Source: Pseudonocardiaceae bacterium | GTDB taxonomy: Bacteria > Actinomycetota > Actinomycetes > Mycobacteriales > Pseudonocardiaceae | DNA length: 64,000 bases | Direction of reading: 5' to 3' | Assembly (NCBI GenBank): GCA_009379845.1 | Contig: WHSZ01000010.1 | Location: 47,394 to 111,393 of the forward strand | Shown: piece after piece, positions 53,806 through 63,033 of the stretch | How the letters are laid out: each line of letters opens with the position of its first letter | Numbering within the stretch: position 1 is the stretch's first letter | Translations under genes and position numbers: made by a program | The notes under the pieces: generated by a model | Database searches by the model: none | Seen by the model: the letters and a program-made list of their open reading frames with translations, nothing else | Told to the model about the DNA's origin: nothing

Positions 53806-54333
53806 CTACGAATCGGCGATGCCGGGCTTTTCCCGATTCGACGGCTCAACCAGATGCCGGAACGGCTGCAGGTTGGCAAGCGATTCGCCACGGGAAACCC
53901 GCCAGTCCCATTCCCGCCGGATCGAACTGGCGAAGCCGATTTCCAGCAGCACGTTGAAATCACCGTCGGCGGCTTCGAGTACCTGGCCGAGCAGCGTGTC
54001 GAGCTCCTCGGCGCACACCGCCGAAAGGCTCAGCCTGCCGAGCAGATAGATATCCCCGACCTCGTCGATCGTGTAGTGCACGCCGTAGAGCTTCGCGTTG
54101 CGGCGCAACAGGAATCGGTACACATCCTGGTGCGCCTCGTCCGGCCCTCGGCAGACGAACGCCTCGATCACGAAGGCGTGCGCACCGACAAGCAGCCAGC
54201 AATTCGTGCGGAGTTTCTTCGTACCGGGCAACGTCACGAAAAACCGGCCGGGTTGCGGATGCTCGTACTCCAGCTCCCGCTCATCCAAAGTGGACGCGAT
54301 GATGCCGTCCAGCTCCTCGGTGGAGGCCGTCAT
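53806..54333 (-). CDS. YbjN-domain protein (Rv0487-like)
   Basis: A 175-residue soluble protein of the YbjN type: [42 protein letters not shown] (about 22-62), [36 protein letters not shown], and [25 protein letters not shown]. It looks like a chaperone-like dimer fold. Its start ATG overlaps the mshA stop, and the same pair (Rv0487-Rv0486) is conserved in mycobacteria. Its role is unknown. Confidence 0.82.
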   Translation of the reverse strand: MTASTEELDGIIASTLDERELEYEHPQPGRFFVTLPGTKKLRTNCWLLVGAHAFVIEAFVCRGPDEAHQDVYRFLLRRNAKLYGVHYTIDEVGDIYLLGRLSLSAVCAEELDTLLGQVLEAADGDFNVLLEIGFASSIRREWDWRVSRGESLANLQPFRHLVEPSNREKPGIADS

Positions 54334-55625
54334 ACCGCTACGTCCGCCTCGGTCAAACCGACCCGGCCACGCCGGAAGTCAATGGTGGCACGGGTGTAGG
54401 AATCCACCAGCGCGTCCGTGGTGCGTTCCCAGGAAAACCGCGCGGCATGCTCCGGCGCGTGCTTGGCGAACGCGGGCCGCTGCGCGACCACCCTGCTCAG
54501 CGCGTCCGCCCACGGGCCGGATTCGTGCCCGCGTACCAGCAGCCCCGAACTGCCGTCCGCCACCGCGACCGAGAGACCGCCCACATCGGCGGCCACCACC
54601 GGTGTCCCGCAAGCCTGCGCCTCCAGCGCGACCAGCCCGAAGGACTCGTTGTAGCTGGGCACCGCCACCACGTCCGCCGCGCGGTACACCCGCACCAGCT
54701 CGTCAACCGCCTGCGGCGGCAGAAACCGCACCACGTCCTCGATGGCGAGCTGATGCGCGAGTTCCTGCAACGCCCTCGGCTGCTCGAGCCCGGAACCGGA
54801 CGGCCCGCCGACCACCAGCACCCGCAGCCGATCGCGGTCGAGGCCGCGCTCCAGGAGCTCGGCGGCCGCCAGCAGCAACACGTCCGGAGCCTTCAACGGC
54901 TGGATACGCCCGACGAACGCGAGCACCGTGGCCCCGGCAGGCAGTTCGAGCTCCTCGCGGGCGGCCAGCTGAGAGCCGGGCGTGAAGCGTTCCAGGTCCA
55001 CGCCGGGCCGCACGGTGTGCACCTTGCGCGGCTCCGCGTCGTACAGCTCCATCAGCTGTGCCGCCTCAACCGGCGTGTTCGCGGTCAGCCGCGCGGCCTC
55101 GTCAACGACCTGCTGCTCGCCGATCTCCCGCAGCCGGGGTTCCGGGGTGTCACCGGAGGCGAGCGCGGCGTTTTTCACCTTCGCCAAGGTGTGCGCGGTG
55201 TGCACGAGCGGTACGCCCCAACGATCGCTTGCCAGCCAGCCGACCTGCCCGGAGAGCCAGTAGTGCGAGTGCACGAGGTCGTAGTAGCCGGGCTCGTGCC
55301 GGGCCTCGGCGCGTTGCACGCCGGCCGCGAACGCGCACAGCTGCCCCGGCAGCTCACCCCTGCCGAGCCCCTCGAAAGGGCCGGCCTGGATATGTCGCAC
55401 CAGCACCCCCGGCGCGAGTTCCACCACCGGCGGCTGTTCGGAGGACGTGGCCCTGGTGAACACCTCGACACCGATGCCGCGCGCGGCCATCCGTTTCGCG
55501 GTCTGCGTGATGTACACGTTCATCCCGCCGGCGTCGCCGATCCCCGGCCGTTCGAGCGGTGAGGTGTGCAGTGACAACACCGCCACGCGGCGCGGCTGAT
55601 GCAGCGATACCGGGCGATCGCGCAC
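54330..55625 (-). CDS. mshA: D-inositol-3-phosphate glycosyltransferase (mycothiol synthesis)
   Basis: A 431-residue GT4 retaining glycosyltransferase that joins N-acetylglucosamine to inositol-3-phosphate, the first step of mycothiol synthesis. Motifs: [21 protein letters not shown] (19-40), [91 protein letters not shown]. It starts at GTG 55625. The mycothiol-dependent enzyme at 62275 uses the product. Other msh genes are not in the window. Confidence 0.95.
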   Translation of the reverse strand: MRDRPVSLHQPRRVAVLSLHTSPLERPGIGDAGGMNVYITQTAKRMAARGIGVEVFTRATSSEQPPVVELAPGVLVRHIQAGPFEGLGRGELPGQLCAFAAGVQRAEARHEPGYYDLVHSHYWLSGQVGWLASDRWGVPLVHTAHTLAKVKNAALASGDTPEPRLREIGEQQVVDEAARLTANTPVEAAQLMELYDAEPRKVHTVRPGVDLERFTPGSQLAAREELELPAGATVLAFVGRIQPLKAPDVLLLAAAELLERGLDRDRLRVLVVGGPSGSGLEQPRALQELAHQLAIEDVVRFLPPQAVDELVRVYRAADVVAVPSYNESFGLVALEAQACGTPVVAADVGGLSVAVADGSSGLLVRGHESGPWADALSRVVAQRPAFAKHAPEHAARFSWERTTDALVDSYTRATIDFRRGRVGLTEADVAV

Positions 55626-55655
55626 GGGTGCCCATCCTTTCCCGCCTCCGGGCGC

Positions 55656-55979
55656 TCAGCCGAGGGCCCGCTTGGCGAACTCGAGCAGTGCCTGGTCGAA
55701 CTCGTCGACACATTCCGTAAATGGCATGTGACCCACGCCTTCGAACCAACGCATCGAGGCCCCCGGAATCTTCCCAGCCGCGTACTCAGCCGAGCTCGGG
55801 TCCACCACGGCGTCCTCGGTGCCGTGCACGACCAGCGTCGGCACGTCGACCGTGCGCAGCAGCTCGGCGGAATCCACCGTGCGGTCGAACAGCGCCGCCC
55901 GCACCGCGGGCGCTACCCGGAGGCTCTCCCCGAGCATCCGCTGGACGAGCGGGCCAGGCAGCGGGCTGACGTGCCGCAC
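55656..55979 (-). pseudogene. C-terminal fragment of an alpha/beta hydrolase
   Basis: About 107 residues carry only the last third of an alpha/beta hydrolase: TVDVPTLVVHGTEDAVVDPSSAEYAAG (the acid strand), then FEGVGHMPFTECVDEF (His loop). The nucleophile elbow and oxyanion region are missing. Upstream, the frame stays open for a few codons but meets a stop inside the L,D-transpeptidase gene, so no full start exists. It is the remnant of a gene deleted between mshA and the transpeptidase. Confidence 0.7.
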
Positions 55980-55995
55980 GTCCTCGCCGCCCGGC

Positions 55996-57186
55996 TCAGC
56001 CCAGCTCGGACATGGACTGCCACTGCGACCAGGGGATCAGCCAGTCGTACACGTCGTACTTGGCTTCCATGGTCGCCTGGGAGCCGGTGACCTCGACGGG
56101 ATCACCGATCAGCGCCCCCTGGAAGTACTCGTTGGCGTCGCTCTCCCGGAGGTTCACGCAGCCGTGCGAGGTGTTCGCGACGCCGATGTTGGCCGCGTTC
56201 TCCTCGTTCTCGTGGATGAACTCACCGTGGTTGGAGAACCGCACGGCCCACTTCTTCATCACGTCGGTGTAGCCGTACTGCGGGTTGGAGAAGTTCCCGA
56301 CCTCTTCCTTGGACATCACGATGAACGTGCCGTTCGGCGTGTTCAGGTTCGGATCCGCGTCCTTGCCGTTGCTCGCCGGGTAGCTGGCCACCTGCTGGCC
56401 GTCCCGGTAGACGTTCATCCGGTGGTCCGGAGTGTGGATCTTCACGATCTGCTCGCGGCCGATCTCGAACTCGGTGGTCACGTCCGTCTTGCCGTACGCG
56501 CCGCCGCCGTAGTGCACGCCGTAGAGGTTCGCGGACACGTTCACCTTGGTGTGCGCGGGCCAGTACTCCTTCGGCCGCCAGTCGACCTGCTGGTCGTTCA
56601 ACCACGCCCAGGAACCCTCGACGGGGACCGAGGTCTCGACCTTCAACGCCCGCTCCGCGGCGGCCTTGTCCTGCACCGGGGCCTCGAACTTGACGCTGAT
56701 CGGCATCGCGACACCGACCGTCTGGTGATCGGTGGGATTCAGCGTGGCCCGCACGACGCTGGACGGCGCGACCGTGGAGAAGCTGCCCCGCATCGGCACG
56801 GACTTGCGGTCCGAACCGGCGGCCGTCGCGGTGTAGTTGTACGTCTTCCCGTAGCCGAGCGGCTCCGAACTCGTCCAGGTCTTCTTGTCCTTGGAGAATT
56901 CGCCGTCGACGGGCTTGCCTTCCTCGTTGGTCAGCTTCGCGTCGGTGAGTTTGCCCTTGGCGGCCTTCAGTGTGATGGGTTCGGTGACCGGTACGTCTTT
57001 CGCGTTCTTGGTCACGCTGGCTGTCAGCTTCGCTTCCGGCGGCGCCTCCCGCTCGGCCGCCTCACCGCCCGCGCCGCCCGAACAGCCCGCGAGGACGGCC
57101 AGCACCGTCGCGAGCGCCCCCAGCGCGCTAGCCGTTCGCATCCGCCCCGCGCGCACACCGCACCTCCGCGCCTGTTCAAACACCAT
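55996..57186 (-). CDS. lipoprotein L,D-transpeptidase (YkuD, LprQ/Rv0483-like)
   Basis: A 396-residue lipoprotein (shorter if it starts at 57156 or 57141). The signal peptide is followed by lipobox LAVLAGC. Two Ig-like domains come next (about 60-230: AKLTASVTKNAKDVPVTEPITLKA, PVQDKAAAERALKVETSVPVEGSWAW). The YkuD catalytic domain has IHTPDHRMNVYRDGQQVASYPASNGK, TPNGTFIVMSKE and the catalytic FSNHGEFIHENEENAANIGVANTSHGCVNLRESDANEYF (His-Gly-Cys). It makes 3-3 peptidoglycan cross-links outside the membrane. Confidence 0.9.
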   Translation of the reverse strand: MVFEQARRCGVRAGRMRTASALGALATVLAVLAGCSGGAGGEAAEREAPPEAKLTASVTKNAKDVPVTEPITLKAAKGKLTDAKLTNEEGKPVDGEFSKDKKTWTSSEPLGYGKTYNYTATAAGSDRKSVPMRGSFSTVAPSSVVRATLNPTDHQTVGVAMPISVKFEAPVQDKAAAERALKVETSVPVEGSWAWLNDQQVDWRPKEYWPAHTKVNVSANLYGVHYGGGAYGKTDVTTEFEIGREQIVKIHTPDHRMNVYRDGQQVASYPASNGKDADPNLNTPNGTFIVMSKEEVGNFSNPQYGYTDVMKKWAVRFSNHGEFIHENEENAANIGVANTSHGCVNLRESDANEYFQGALIGDPVEVTGSQATMEAKYDVYDWLIPWSQWQSMSELG

Positions 57187-57250
57187 GTCCCACCCCTGAA
57201 GACGTTCCCGCGGGCGTGAGGTTGCCCGCCTCAGGCGTGAGGTTACTCGC

Positions 57251-58324
57251 CTACAGCACGCAGCCGACGAGCAACGGCTCCGGTCGCAACTCGACCCCGA
57301 AGGCCGTACCCACCCCGTCGCGCACCTCACGGGCGAGGGCGAGCAGGTCCTCGGTGCTCGCCGTGCCGCGATTCGTCACGGCCAGGGTGTGCTTCGTGGA
57401 AAGTGATACCCGGCCGCCCGGCCCGCTATGCCCCTTGCCGAACCCGGCATGCTCGATCAGCCACGCGGCGGACAGCTTCTCCCCCTCCCGCGCGGGCCAG
57501 CGCGGCATTCGCGCGTCCGGCCCCGCGATCCGCTCGACGCGTTCCAGCACCGGTGGAAGTTCGTGCGCGGGCACGATCGGGTTGGTGAAGAACGACCCGG
57601 CGCTCCACGTGTCGTGGTCGTCCGGGTCAAGCACCATGCCCTTGGCCCTGCGCAGCTCCAGCACCGCCTCCCTGGCTCGCGGCGCGGGCACCCTGCTGCC
57701 GGCGGTCACCCCGAGCAGGCGGGCCAGCTCGGCGTACTGGATCGGCGCGGCCTCACCCGAGCGGCCGAGTTCGAAACGCACCCGCAGGACCACCGCGCGG
57801 TCGGTGCCTTTCAGCATGCTGGTGCGGTAGCCGAGCCCGAGATCGGTGGCAGGCACCGTGCGCACCTCGCCGCTCGGGCGGTCGAGCAGGTCAACCGACA
57901 CCAGGCTCGCAGAGACCTCCACCCCGTAGGCGCCGACGTTCTGCACCGGCGTGGCGCCGACCAGACCGGGGATCCCCGAAAGGCATTCCAACCCGCCGAA
58001 CCCCTCCGCGACCAGCGCCGCGACCAGCTCGTCCCAGTCCTCGCCGGCCTCGGCTGTCACCGTGTTGCCGTCCACCCGCCAACCCCGGTTCGCGATCCGC
58101 ACCACGCTGCCCTCGAACCCGGCGTCCGCGATCACCAGGTTCGACCCGCCGCCGAGGAGCAGCAACGGCTCGCGTTCGGCATCCGCGGCCCGCACCGCGT
58201 GCACCACCTCGTCGGCGCTGGTAGCACGCACGAACCGGCGCGCCGGTCCACCCAGCCGTAACGTCGTGTAGTCGCGCAGCGGGCGTTCGGCGCGGACCTC
58301 TACACCAGTCGGGGCGCTGCTCAC
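57251..58324 (-). CDS. murB: UDP-N-acetylenolpyruvoylglucosamine reductase
   Basis: A 357-residue FAD enzyme that reduces UDP-GlcNAc-enolpyruvate to UDP-MurNAc. Motifs: YTTLRLGGPARRFVRATS, LLLLGGGSNLVIAD (FAD loop), GGLECLSGIPGLVGATPVQNVGAYGVEV, GLGYRTSMLKG, WSAGSFFTNPIVP (catalytic Ser about 240). The GTG at 58324 is preferred, because earlier starts (58351 and 58363) reach the start of the divergent gene. Its neighbour, the L,D-transpeptidase gene, also works on peptidoglycan. Confidence 0.94.
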   Translation of the reverse strand: MSSAPTGVEVRAERPLRDYTTLRLGGPARRFVRATSADEVVHAVRAADAEREPLLLLGGGSNLVIADAGFEGSVVRIANRGWRVDGNTVTAEAGEDWDELVAALVAEGFGGLECLSGIPGLVGATPVQNVGAYGVEVSASLVSVDLLDRPSGEVRTVPATDLGLGYRTSMLKGTDRAVVLRVRFELGRSGEAAPIQYAELARLLGVTAGSRVPAPRAREAVLELRRAKGMVLDPDDHDTWSAGSFFTNPIVPAHELPPVLERVERIAGPDARMPRWPAREGEKLSAAWLIEHAGFGKGHSGPGGRVSLSTKHTLAVTNRGTASTEDLLALAREVRDGVGTAFGVELRPEPLLVGCVL

Positions 58325-58349
58325 AACCGCCAACGGTAACCTCTGGCGC

Positions 58350-58853
58350 ATGGCTTCCCGCATCGAGCACCGGGCCCGGTTCAGCGAGCCGCCCTCGGTT
58401 GTCTACTCGGCGCTGATCGCCGAGGCCTATCTGCAGGCTCGCCTTGCCGCGCTCGGAGGCACCGGCGCGCTGCTGCTCGAGCACGACATCACGGGCGTGC
58501 CGGCCACCTACCACATCCGGCACGGGGTGCCGTCCGACAAGCTGCCCTCGGCGGCTCGCTCGCTGCTCGGCGGGGACCTGATCGTGGATCGCAGGGAACG
58601 CTGGCAGGCGGACGCCGGTGAGTACCGGAACACCATCGAGGCGATCATTCCCGGCATGCCAGGCGAGATCCAGGCTCGGATGCGGCTCGGCAGGAGTGCC
58701 GACGACGACAGTGAGCTGCACACCACCGGTGAGGTCAAGATCGGTGTGCCGGTCCTCGGCGGCAAGCTCGAGCGCACCATCGCGGAGCAGGTCACCGCCC
58801 TGCTGATCGCCGAGATGGACTTCACCGAGAAGTGGCTAACCACCGCCCGCTGA
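58350..58853 (+). CDS. DUF2505 (SRPBCC-like) protein, Rv0481c-like
   Basis: A 167-residue START/SRPBCC-like protein: ARFSEPPSVVYSALIAEAYLQARLAALGG (6-34), LLEHDITGVPATYHIRHGVPSDKLPS, VDRRERWQADAGEYRNTIEAIIPGMPGEI, GEVKIGVPVLGGKLERTIAEQVTALLIAEMDFTEKWL. It is a helix-grip fold with a predicted ligand pocket, ligand unknown. It starts at ATG 58350, divergent from murB with overlapping promoters (25 bp). Confidence 0.85.
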   Translation: MASRIEHRARFSEPPSVVYSALIAEAYLQARLAALGGTGALLLEHDITGVPATYHIRHGVPSDKLPSAARSLLGGDLIVDRRERWQADAGEYRNTIEAIIPGMPGEIQARMRLGRSADDDSELHTTGEVKIGVPVLGGKLERTIAEQVTALLIAEMDFTEKWLTTAR

Positions 58854-58876
58854 GCGCGAGCACCCCACACTCGGAC

Positions 58877-58930
58877 GTCCCTGAAACTCCGCCCCTGAAA
58901 CACCGCCCCTGAAACTCCGTCCCTGAAGCG
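58877..58930. repeat. 14-bp tandem repeat (3.9 copies)
   Basis: Units GYCCCTGAAACWCC at 58877-58890, 58891-58904, 58905-58918 and a partial at 58919-58930. It fills the gap between the DUF2505 gene and the methyltransferase-like gene on the plus strand. It has no inverted repeat and codes nothing. Confidence 0.8.
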
Positions 58931-58945
58931 TTCTGAACCACTGAC

Positions 58946-59764
58946 GTGACCGCTCCCTTCCGAATGGTGGCCGAACACGCGCGTGCCGTAGGCGCGCCGA
59001 CCCGCGGCACCACGAACCCCAACCGGCTGCGCCGCGTTGATCGCTGGCTGACCGGAACCCAGCCGGTGCTCGACGCGCTGCGCGGCTTTCCGGATCCGCT
59101 CGTTGTGGACCTCGGCTACGGCCGTTCCCCGGTGACGACCGTGGAGCTGGCTACCCGGCTGCGCGGCGTGCACGCCGGCGTCCGGGTGCTCGGCCTCGAG
59201 CTGGACGCCGAGCGGGTGGCGGCGGCCGCCAGGATGGCGAGCCCGCCGTGGCTGGAGTTCCGGCGCGGCGGCTTCGAGCTGGCCGGCACCCGACCCGCGC
59301 TGCTGCGTGCGTTCAACGTGCTGCGCCAGTACCCGGAACCGGATGCCGCACGCGCCTGGTCCACCATGCTCGCCGGGCTGGCGCCTGGCGGGCTGCTCAT
59401 CGAAGGCACCTGCGACGAGATCGGCAGACGCTGCTCGTGGGTGCTGCTATCCGCGCACGGGCCGCAGAGCTTTACCGTTTCCTGCAAGCCATCCGAGCTA
59501 CGACGACCGTCCGATGTGGCCGAACGGCTACCCAAGTCACTGATCCACCGCAACGTCGAGGGCGAACGCGTGCATGCCTTCCTGTCCGAATTGGACTCCT
59601 GCTGGGCGCACGCCGCGACACATCGGCCGTTCGGTCCTCGAGCCCGCTGGGTGGAGTCCGTGCGGCTGCTTGCCGAGCGCGGCTGGCCGGTGCACGGCGA
59701 TCGCCGGCGCTGGCGGCTGGGTGAGCTCACCGTCGACTGGGCGTGCGTGACCCCCGATTGGTAA
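58946..59764 (+). CDS. class I SAM-dependent methyltransferase-like protein
   Basis: A 272-residue Rossmann-like protein: PLVVDLGYGRSPVTTVELATRL (about 52-73, SAM loop with GYGRSP), VLGLELDAERVAAAARM (about 88-104, with the acidic residue), RAFNVLRQYPEPDAARAWSTMLAGLAPGGLLIEGTCDE (about 122-160). A C-terminal domain with HAFLSELDSCWAHAATHRPFGPRARW follows. The substrate is unknown. GTG 58946. The 252-bp gap downstream (59765-60016) carries no gene. Confidence 0.75.
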   Translation: MTAPFRMVAEHARAVGAPTRGTTNPNRLRRVDRWLTGTQPVLDALRGFPDPLVVDLGYGRSPVTTVELATRLRGVHAGVRVLGLELDAERVAAAARMASPPWLEFRRGGFELAGTRPALLRAFNVLRQYPEPDAARAWSTMLAGLAPGGLLIEGTCDEIGRRCSWVLLSAHGPQSFTVSCKPSELRRPSDVAERLPKSLIHRNVEGERVHAFLSELDSCWAHAATHRPFGPRARWVESVRLLAERGWPVHGDRRRWRLGELTVDWACVTPDW

Positions 59765-60016
59765 TCCATCAATCGCCGTTCGATAAGGGGATTCCCTGAG
59801 TTTTCCCCCAAATAGCCCTTTTTCCGTAGCCTCCGCCGTAGCGCACCTGCCAGGGTTGCTCCAGGTGAGAGGGACGAGCGATGCTGAGGGTCGGCATTAT
59901 CCGGGCGTTCACCTGACGTCGCGGGAGAAGGGGGACCGCGAACTGGCCGAGGAGGTCGTCGGCTCGGCCACCGAATTCAGCCGCGTGTGTTGTTCCACAA
60001 CAAAGGGGAGGGGCCC

Positions 60017-60799
60017 ATGTCTACTGCGCACAGCGCGCCCGCCGAGCGGAGCGGGCAGGCCGCGCCGGTATCCCGCGCCGATGAGTACACCGTGACGCTC
60101 GCGGCGAGCCGCGCGGAAATCCGTGCCGCACAACGACTTCGGTACGAGGTCTTCCACGAAGAGGTGGGGGCGGAGCTGCACACGCCCGTTCCGGGGGCGG
60201 ACGTCGACGAGTTCGACGAGCGCTGCGACCACCTCATCGTCCGGCATGTGCCCACCGATTCGGTTGTCGGAACCTACCGATTACTTCCGCCAGGCCGGGC
60301 CGGCCGGCTGTACTCGGACGGCGAGTTCGAGCTGGGTGCGCTGGACGGGGTGCGTGATTCGCTCGTCGAGGCCGGGCGCTCGTGCGTGCATCCCGCGCAC
60401 CGGGACGGCGCGGTGATCACCTTGATGTGGGCAGCTGTGGGGCGGTACGTGATGCTCGCCGGGCACCGGTACCTGGCAGGGTGCGCGTCGGTGCCGCTCG
60501 CCGACGGCGGCCACTCGGCTTCCGGTACCTGGCGGCTAGCGCGAGCTAAACACCTGGCGCCGCAGGAGTTCCGGGTCCACCCGCACCTGCCGTGGGACCC
60601 GCCGATGGCCGAGGAGACCGGCAAGCCGAGCTACGCGCACGTGCCGGCACTGCTGCGCGGCTACCTGCGCCTCGGTGCCTGGGTGTGCGGGCCGCCCGCG
60701 CACGATCCGGACTTCGGCGTCGCGGATTTCTTCGTACTGCTCCCGCTGGACCGGGTCGGTGAGCGATACCTTCGGTACTTCCTCGGGGACGCACGATGA
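60017..60799 (+). CDS. OlsB-like N-acyltransferase (GNAT, ornithine lipid type)
   Basis: A 260-residue GNAT-fold acyltransferase: residues 38-70 AEIRAAQRLRYEVFHEEVGAELHTP and then DEFDERCDHLIVRHVPTDSVVGTYRLLPP, as in OlsB/autoinducer-synthase-like proteins. RDSLVEAGRSCVHPAHRDGAVITLMWAAVGRYVM and GYLRLGAWVCGPPAHDPDFGVADFFVLLPLD follow. It would make the amide of ornithine (or another amine) with a 3-hydroxy fatty acyl-ACP. ATG at 60017 behind GGGGAGGGG. The next gene is an OlsA-type O-acyltransferase, supporting ornithine-lipid synthesis. Confidence 0.82.
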   Translation: MSTAHSAPAERSGQAAPVSRADEYTVTLAASRAEIRAAQRLRYEVFHEEVGAELHTPVPGADVDEFDERCDHLIVRHVPTDSVVGTYRLLPPGRAGRLYSDGEFELGALDGVRDSLVEAGRSCVHPAHRDGAVITLMWAAVGRYVMLAGHRYLAGCASVPLADGGHSASGTWRLARAKHLAPQEFRVHPHLPWDPPMAEETGKPSYAHVPALLRGYLRLGAWVCGPPAHDPDFGVADFFVLLPLDRVGERYLRYFLGDAR

Positions 60800-61635
60800 A
60801 CGGGTGGACACCGCGCTCGCCGTGCAGCCCGCGGTGTGCCCGGCCGGCCGCGAAGCCGGTGTCCCTCGCGCGAACGGCCGGCCGCTGCCTCGCGACGGCG
60901 GTCACCCTGGCCTGCTCATCCGTCGTGGTGTTGCTGTTACCCGTGCTTCCGGTGGCTCGCGATCGGGTGGTGTCCACACTGGCTCGAGCCCTGCTGCGTG
61001 CCGCCGGTGTACGGCTGCGGACCGCGAGCGGTCTCAGCGCGCGGGATTCCGGCCCCGGCACGTTGATCGTGGCCAACCACATTTCTTGGCTCGACATACT
61101 CGCGGTGCTGGCAACCGAGCCGGCCACCTTTCTCGCCAAGCGCGAGGTTCGCGGCTGGCCACTGCTCGGGCCGATCACCGCCGTGCTCGGCACCCAGTAC
61201 GTGGCACGGGACCGGCTGCGGGAGTTGCCGCATGCCACCCGGCAGGTGGCGGCCACGTTGCGGGCCGGCCGTTCGGTGGTCGTTTTCCCGGAAGGCACCA
61301 CCTGGTGCCGGCCACCCGGCGGCACGTTCCGCCGGGCACCGTTCCAGGCCGCGATCGACGCGGGAGCACCGGTCCGCCCGGTGTCCATTCGGTACACGCA
61401 AGGCACCGCCGCGAGCACGGTCACCGCCTTCGTGGGGGACGACGCGCTGCTGCCCTCGGTGCTGCGGGTGGCGAGGGCCGGTTCGGTGACCGCCTGGTTG
61501 CACCCGCATCCGATGCTCACCGCGGACGGCAGGGACCGGCGCGAGCTCGCGGCCGCCGCGCAGGCCACGGTCTCCGGCCAGCCGGCCGGTGCTCACGCCG
61601 GGGGTGGCCATCCGGCCGAGATCGCCCATGCTTGA
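60796..61635 (+). CDS. OlsA-like 1-acyl-glycerol-3-phosphate acyltransferase
   Basis: A 279-residue PlsC-family enzyme: one N-terminal helix (LATAVTLACSSVVVLLLPVL), HX4D in NHISWLDILAVL (about 92-99), REVRGWPLLGPITAVLGTQYVARDRL, and block III FPEGTTWCRPPGG (about 165-177) with VRPVSIRYT. It would add the second acyl chain to the OlsB product. ATG overlaps the OlsB stop (ATGA), so the two are coupled. Membrane-associated, cytoplasmic face. Confidence 0.86.
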   Translation: MNGWTPRSPCSPRCARPAAKPVSLARTAGRCLATAVTLACSSVVVLLLPVLPVARDRVVSTLARALLRAAGVRLRTASGLSARDSGPGTLIVANHISWLDILAVLATEPATFLAKREVRGWPLLGPITAVLGTQYVARDRLRELPHATRQVAATLRAGRSVVVFPEGTTWCRPPGGTFRRAPFQAAIDAGAPVRPVSIRYTQGTAASTVTAFVGDDALLPSVLRVARAGSVTAWLHPHPMLTADGRDRRELAAAAQATVSGQPAGAHAGGGHPAEIAHA

Positions 61636-62263
61636 GTTCCTGCACGACACGACCACGCTGCTTGCCGGCCTGCTGGACTCGCCGTGGCTGTGGGCGATCG
61701 TGTTCGTGGTCTCCGCGCTGGACGCGCTGCTGCCGTTCATGCCGAGCGAGGCAACGGTGATCACCGTCGGGGTGCTTGTCCACCCGCACTGGACGTGGTT
61801 GACCCTGCTGGTGGTGCTCGCCGCGGCAGGCGCGTTCGCCGGGGACTGCCTCGGCTACCTGATCGGCCGGCGAGCCGGCCCTCGGGTGCTCGAGTGGCTG
61901 CGGCGAAGTGCGCGCGGACGAGAAGCTCAGCTGTGGGCGAACAGGCAGTTCGCCAGCCGTGGCTCGCTGGTCATCGCGGTCGGCCGGTACCTCCCTGGCG
62001 TCCGGGTGTCGAGCATGCTCACCGCCGGAATCCTGCGCTACCCGCTGCGCCGGTTCCTGCCGGCTGATGCCGCGGGGGTGCTTATCTGGGCGGTCTACGC
62101 GGCGCTGATCGGGTACCTTGGCGGCGCGACGTTCGCCGAGCGACCGCTGTACGGTCTGGCGGTGGCGTTCGCGCTGGCACTGGTACTCGGTGCGCTGATC
62201 GAACTCGGCAGGCGCCTGCTGGCAAGGCGGCGAGTGGCTGGATTGACTACCGCGCGCCGGTAA
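61628..62263 (+). CDS. DedA-family membrane protein
   Basis: A 211-residue DedA/VTT-domain protein: WLWAIVFVVSALDALLPFMPSEATVITVG (about 19-47), GAFAGDCLGYLIGRRAG (about 72-88), then the reentrant-loop signature FASRGSLVIAVGRYLPGVRVSSMLTAGILRYPLRRFLPADAAGVLIWAVYAALIGYLGG. DedA proteins help lipid carriers cross the membrane. It starts eight bases before the OlsA stop, so it is part of the same run. Topology fits five to six helices. Confidence 0.88.
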   Translation: MLEFLHDTTTLLAGLLDSPWLWAIVFVVSALDALLPFMPSEATVITVGVLVHPHWTWLTLLVVLAAAGAFAGDCLGYLIGRRAGPRVLEWLRRSARGREAQLWANRQFASRGSLVIAVGRYLPGVRVSSMLTAGILRYPLRRFLPADAAGVLIWAVYAALIGYLGGATFAERPLYGLAVAFALALVLGALIELGRRLLARRRVAGLTTARR

Positions 62264-62274
62264 GCTCTGTGCCC

Positions 62275-63033
62275 ATGGAGTATGCGCAGTTCCTCGATGC
62301 GTTGGAGACACACAGTAACGCGTTGCGCGCGGCCGCGGTTTCCGCCGGACCGGAAACGACGGTACCGACATGTCCAAAGTGGACTGTACAGCGGCTGGTG
62401 CGGCACATCGGCAGGGTGCAGTCCTGGGTCGTCCAGGCGATCCGGAATCCGGACGGCGAGCAGGTAGCCGCGCGCGATCCGCCGGAAGCCTGGGAAGACC
62501 TGCTGAACTGGTGGGACGAGCAGCGTTCCGCGTTGTTCGCCGAGTTCGCGGCCGGCCCGGATGCCCCCGCGTGGTTGCCGTTTCCGCGCTATCCGCGGAT
62601 CACGAGCTCGTGGGCCCGCCGGCAGGCGCACGAGGCGGCGATTCACCGGCTGGATGCTGAGCACGCACTGGCCGGCAGCGACGCGGCGAACGCGTTGCCG
62701 ACGCTGGTTTTCGGCTCGGACTTCGCCGCGGACGGCGTTGACGAGCTGCTCGCCTGGATGATGCCGTACCGAGGCGACTGGGCGAATTCCACGGACACCG
62801 GCACGGTCGTGGTGCACGCGGCTGATGCCGGCCGGGTGTGGGTGGCCAAGCTGGAGGCCGGCGAGCGGCTACAGGTCGAGCCGATGGAAAGCGCGGCCGA
62901 CCCCGCCTCGCTGCATGCGGACGTCACCCTCGCGGGCACCGCGGACGCGGTTTACCGCGCGGTGTGGGGCCGCCCGAGCACCGCGCTGACCACCGGCGAC
63001 GTTGAGCTGCTCAAGGCGATCGCGGCACCATGA
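62275..63033 (+). CDS. maleylpyruvate isomerase-family mycothiol-dependent enzyme
   Basis: A 252-residue DinB/MDMPI-like protein: FLDALETHSNALRAAAVSAGPETTVPTCPKWTVQRLVRHIGRVQSWVVQAIRN (residues 6-58, with TCPKWTVQRLVRHIG typical of the MDMPI N-terminal bundle), WARRQAHEAAIHRLDAE (metal-ligand His about 122-129) and a C-terminal SCP-like domain. Such enzymes use mycothiol in isomerase or detoxifying reactions. ATG 62275. No strong ribosome-binding site. mshA in this window makes the cofactor. Confidence 0.83.
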   Translation: MEYAQFLDALETHSNALRAAAVSAGPETTVPTCPKWTVQRLVRHIGRVQSWVVQAIRNPDGEQVAARDPPEAWEDLLNWWDEQRSALFAEFAAGPDAPAWLPFPRYPRITSSWARRQAHEAAIHRLDAEHALAGSDAANALPTLVFGSDFAADGVDELLAWMMPYRGDWANSTDTGTVVVHAADAGRVWVAKLEAGERLQVEPMESAADPASLHADVTLAGTADAVYRAVWGRPSTALTTGDVELLKAIAAP

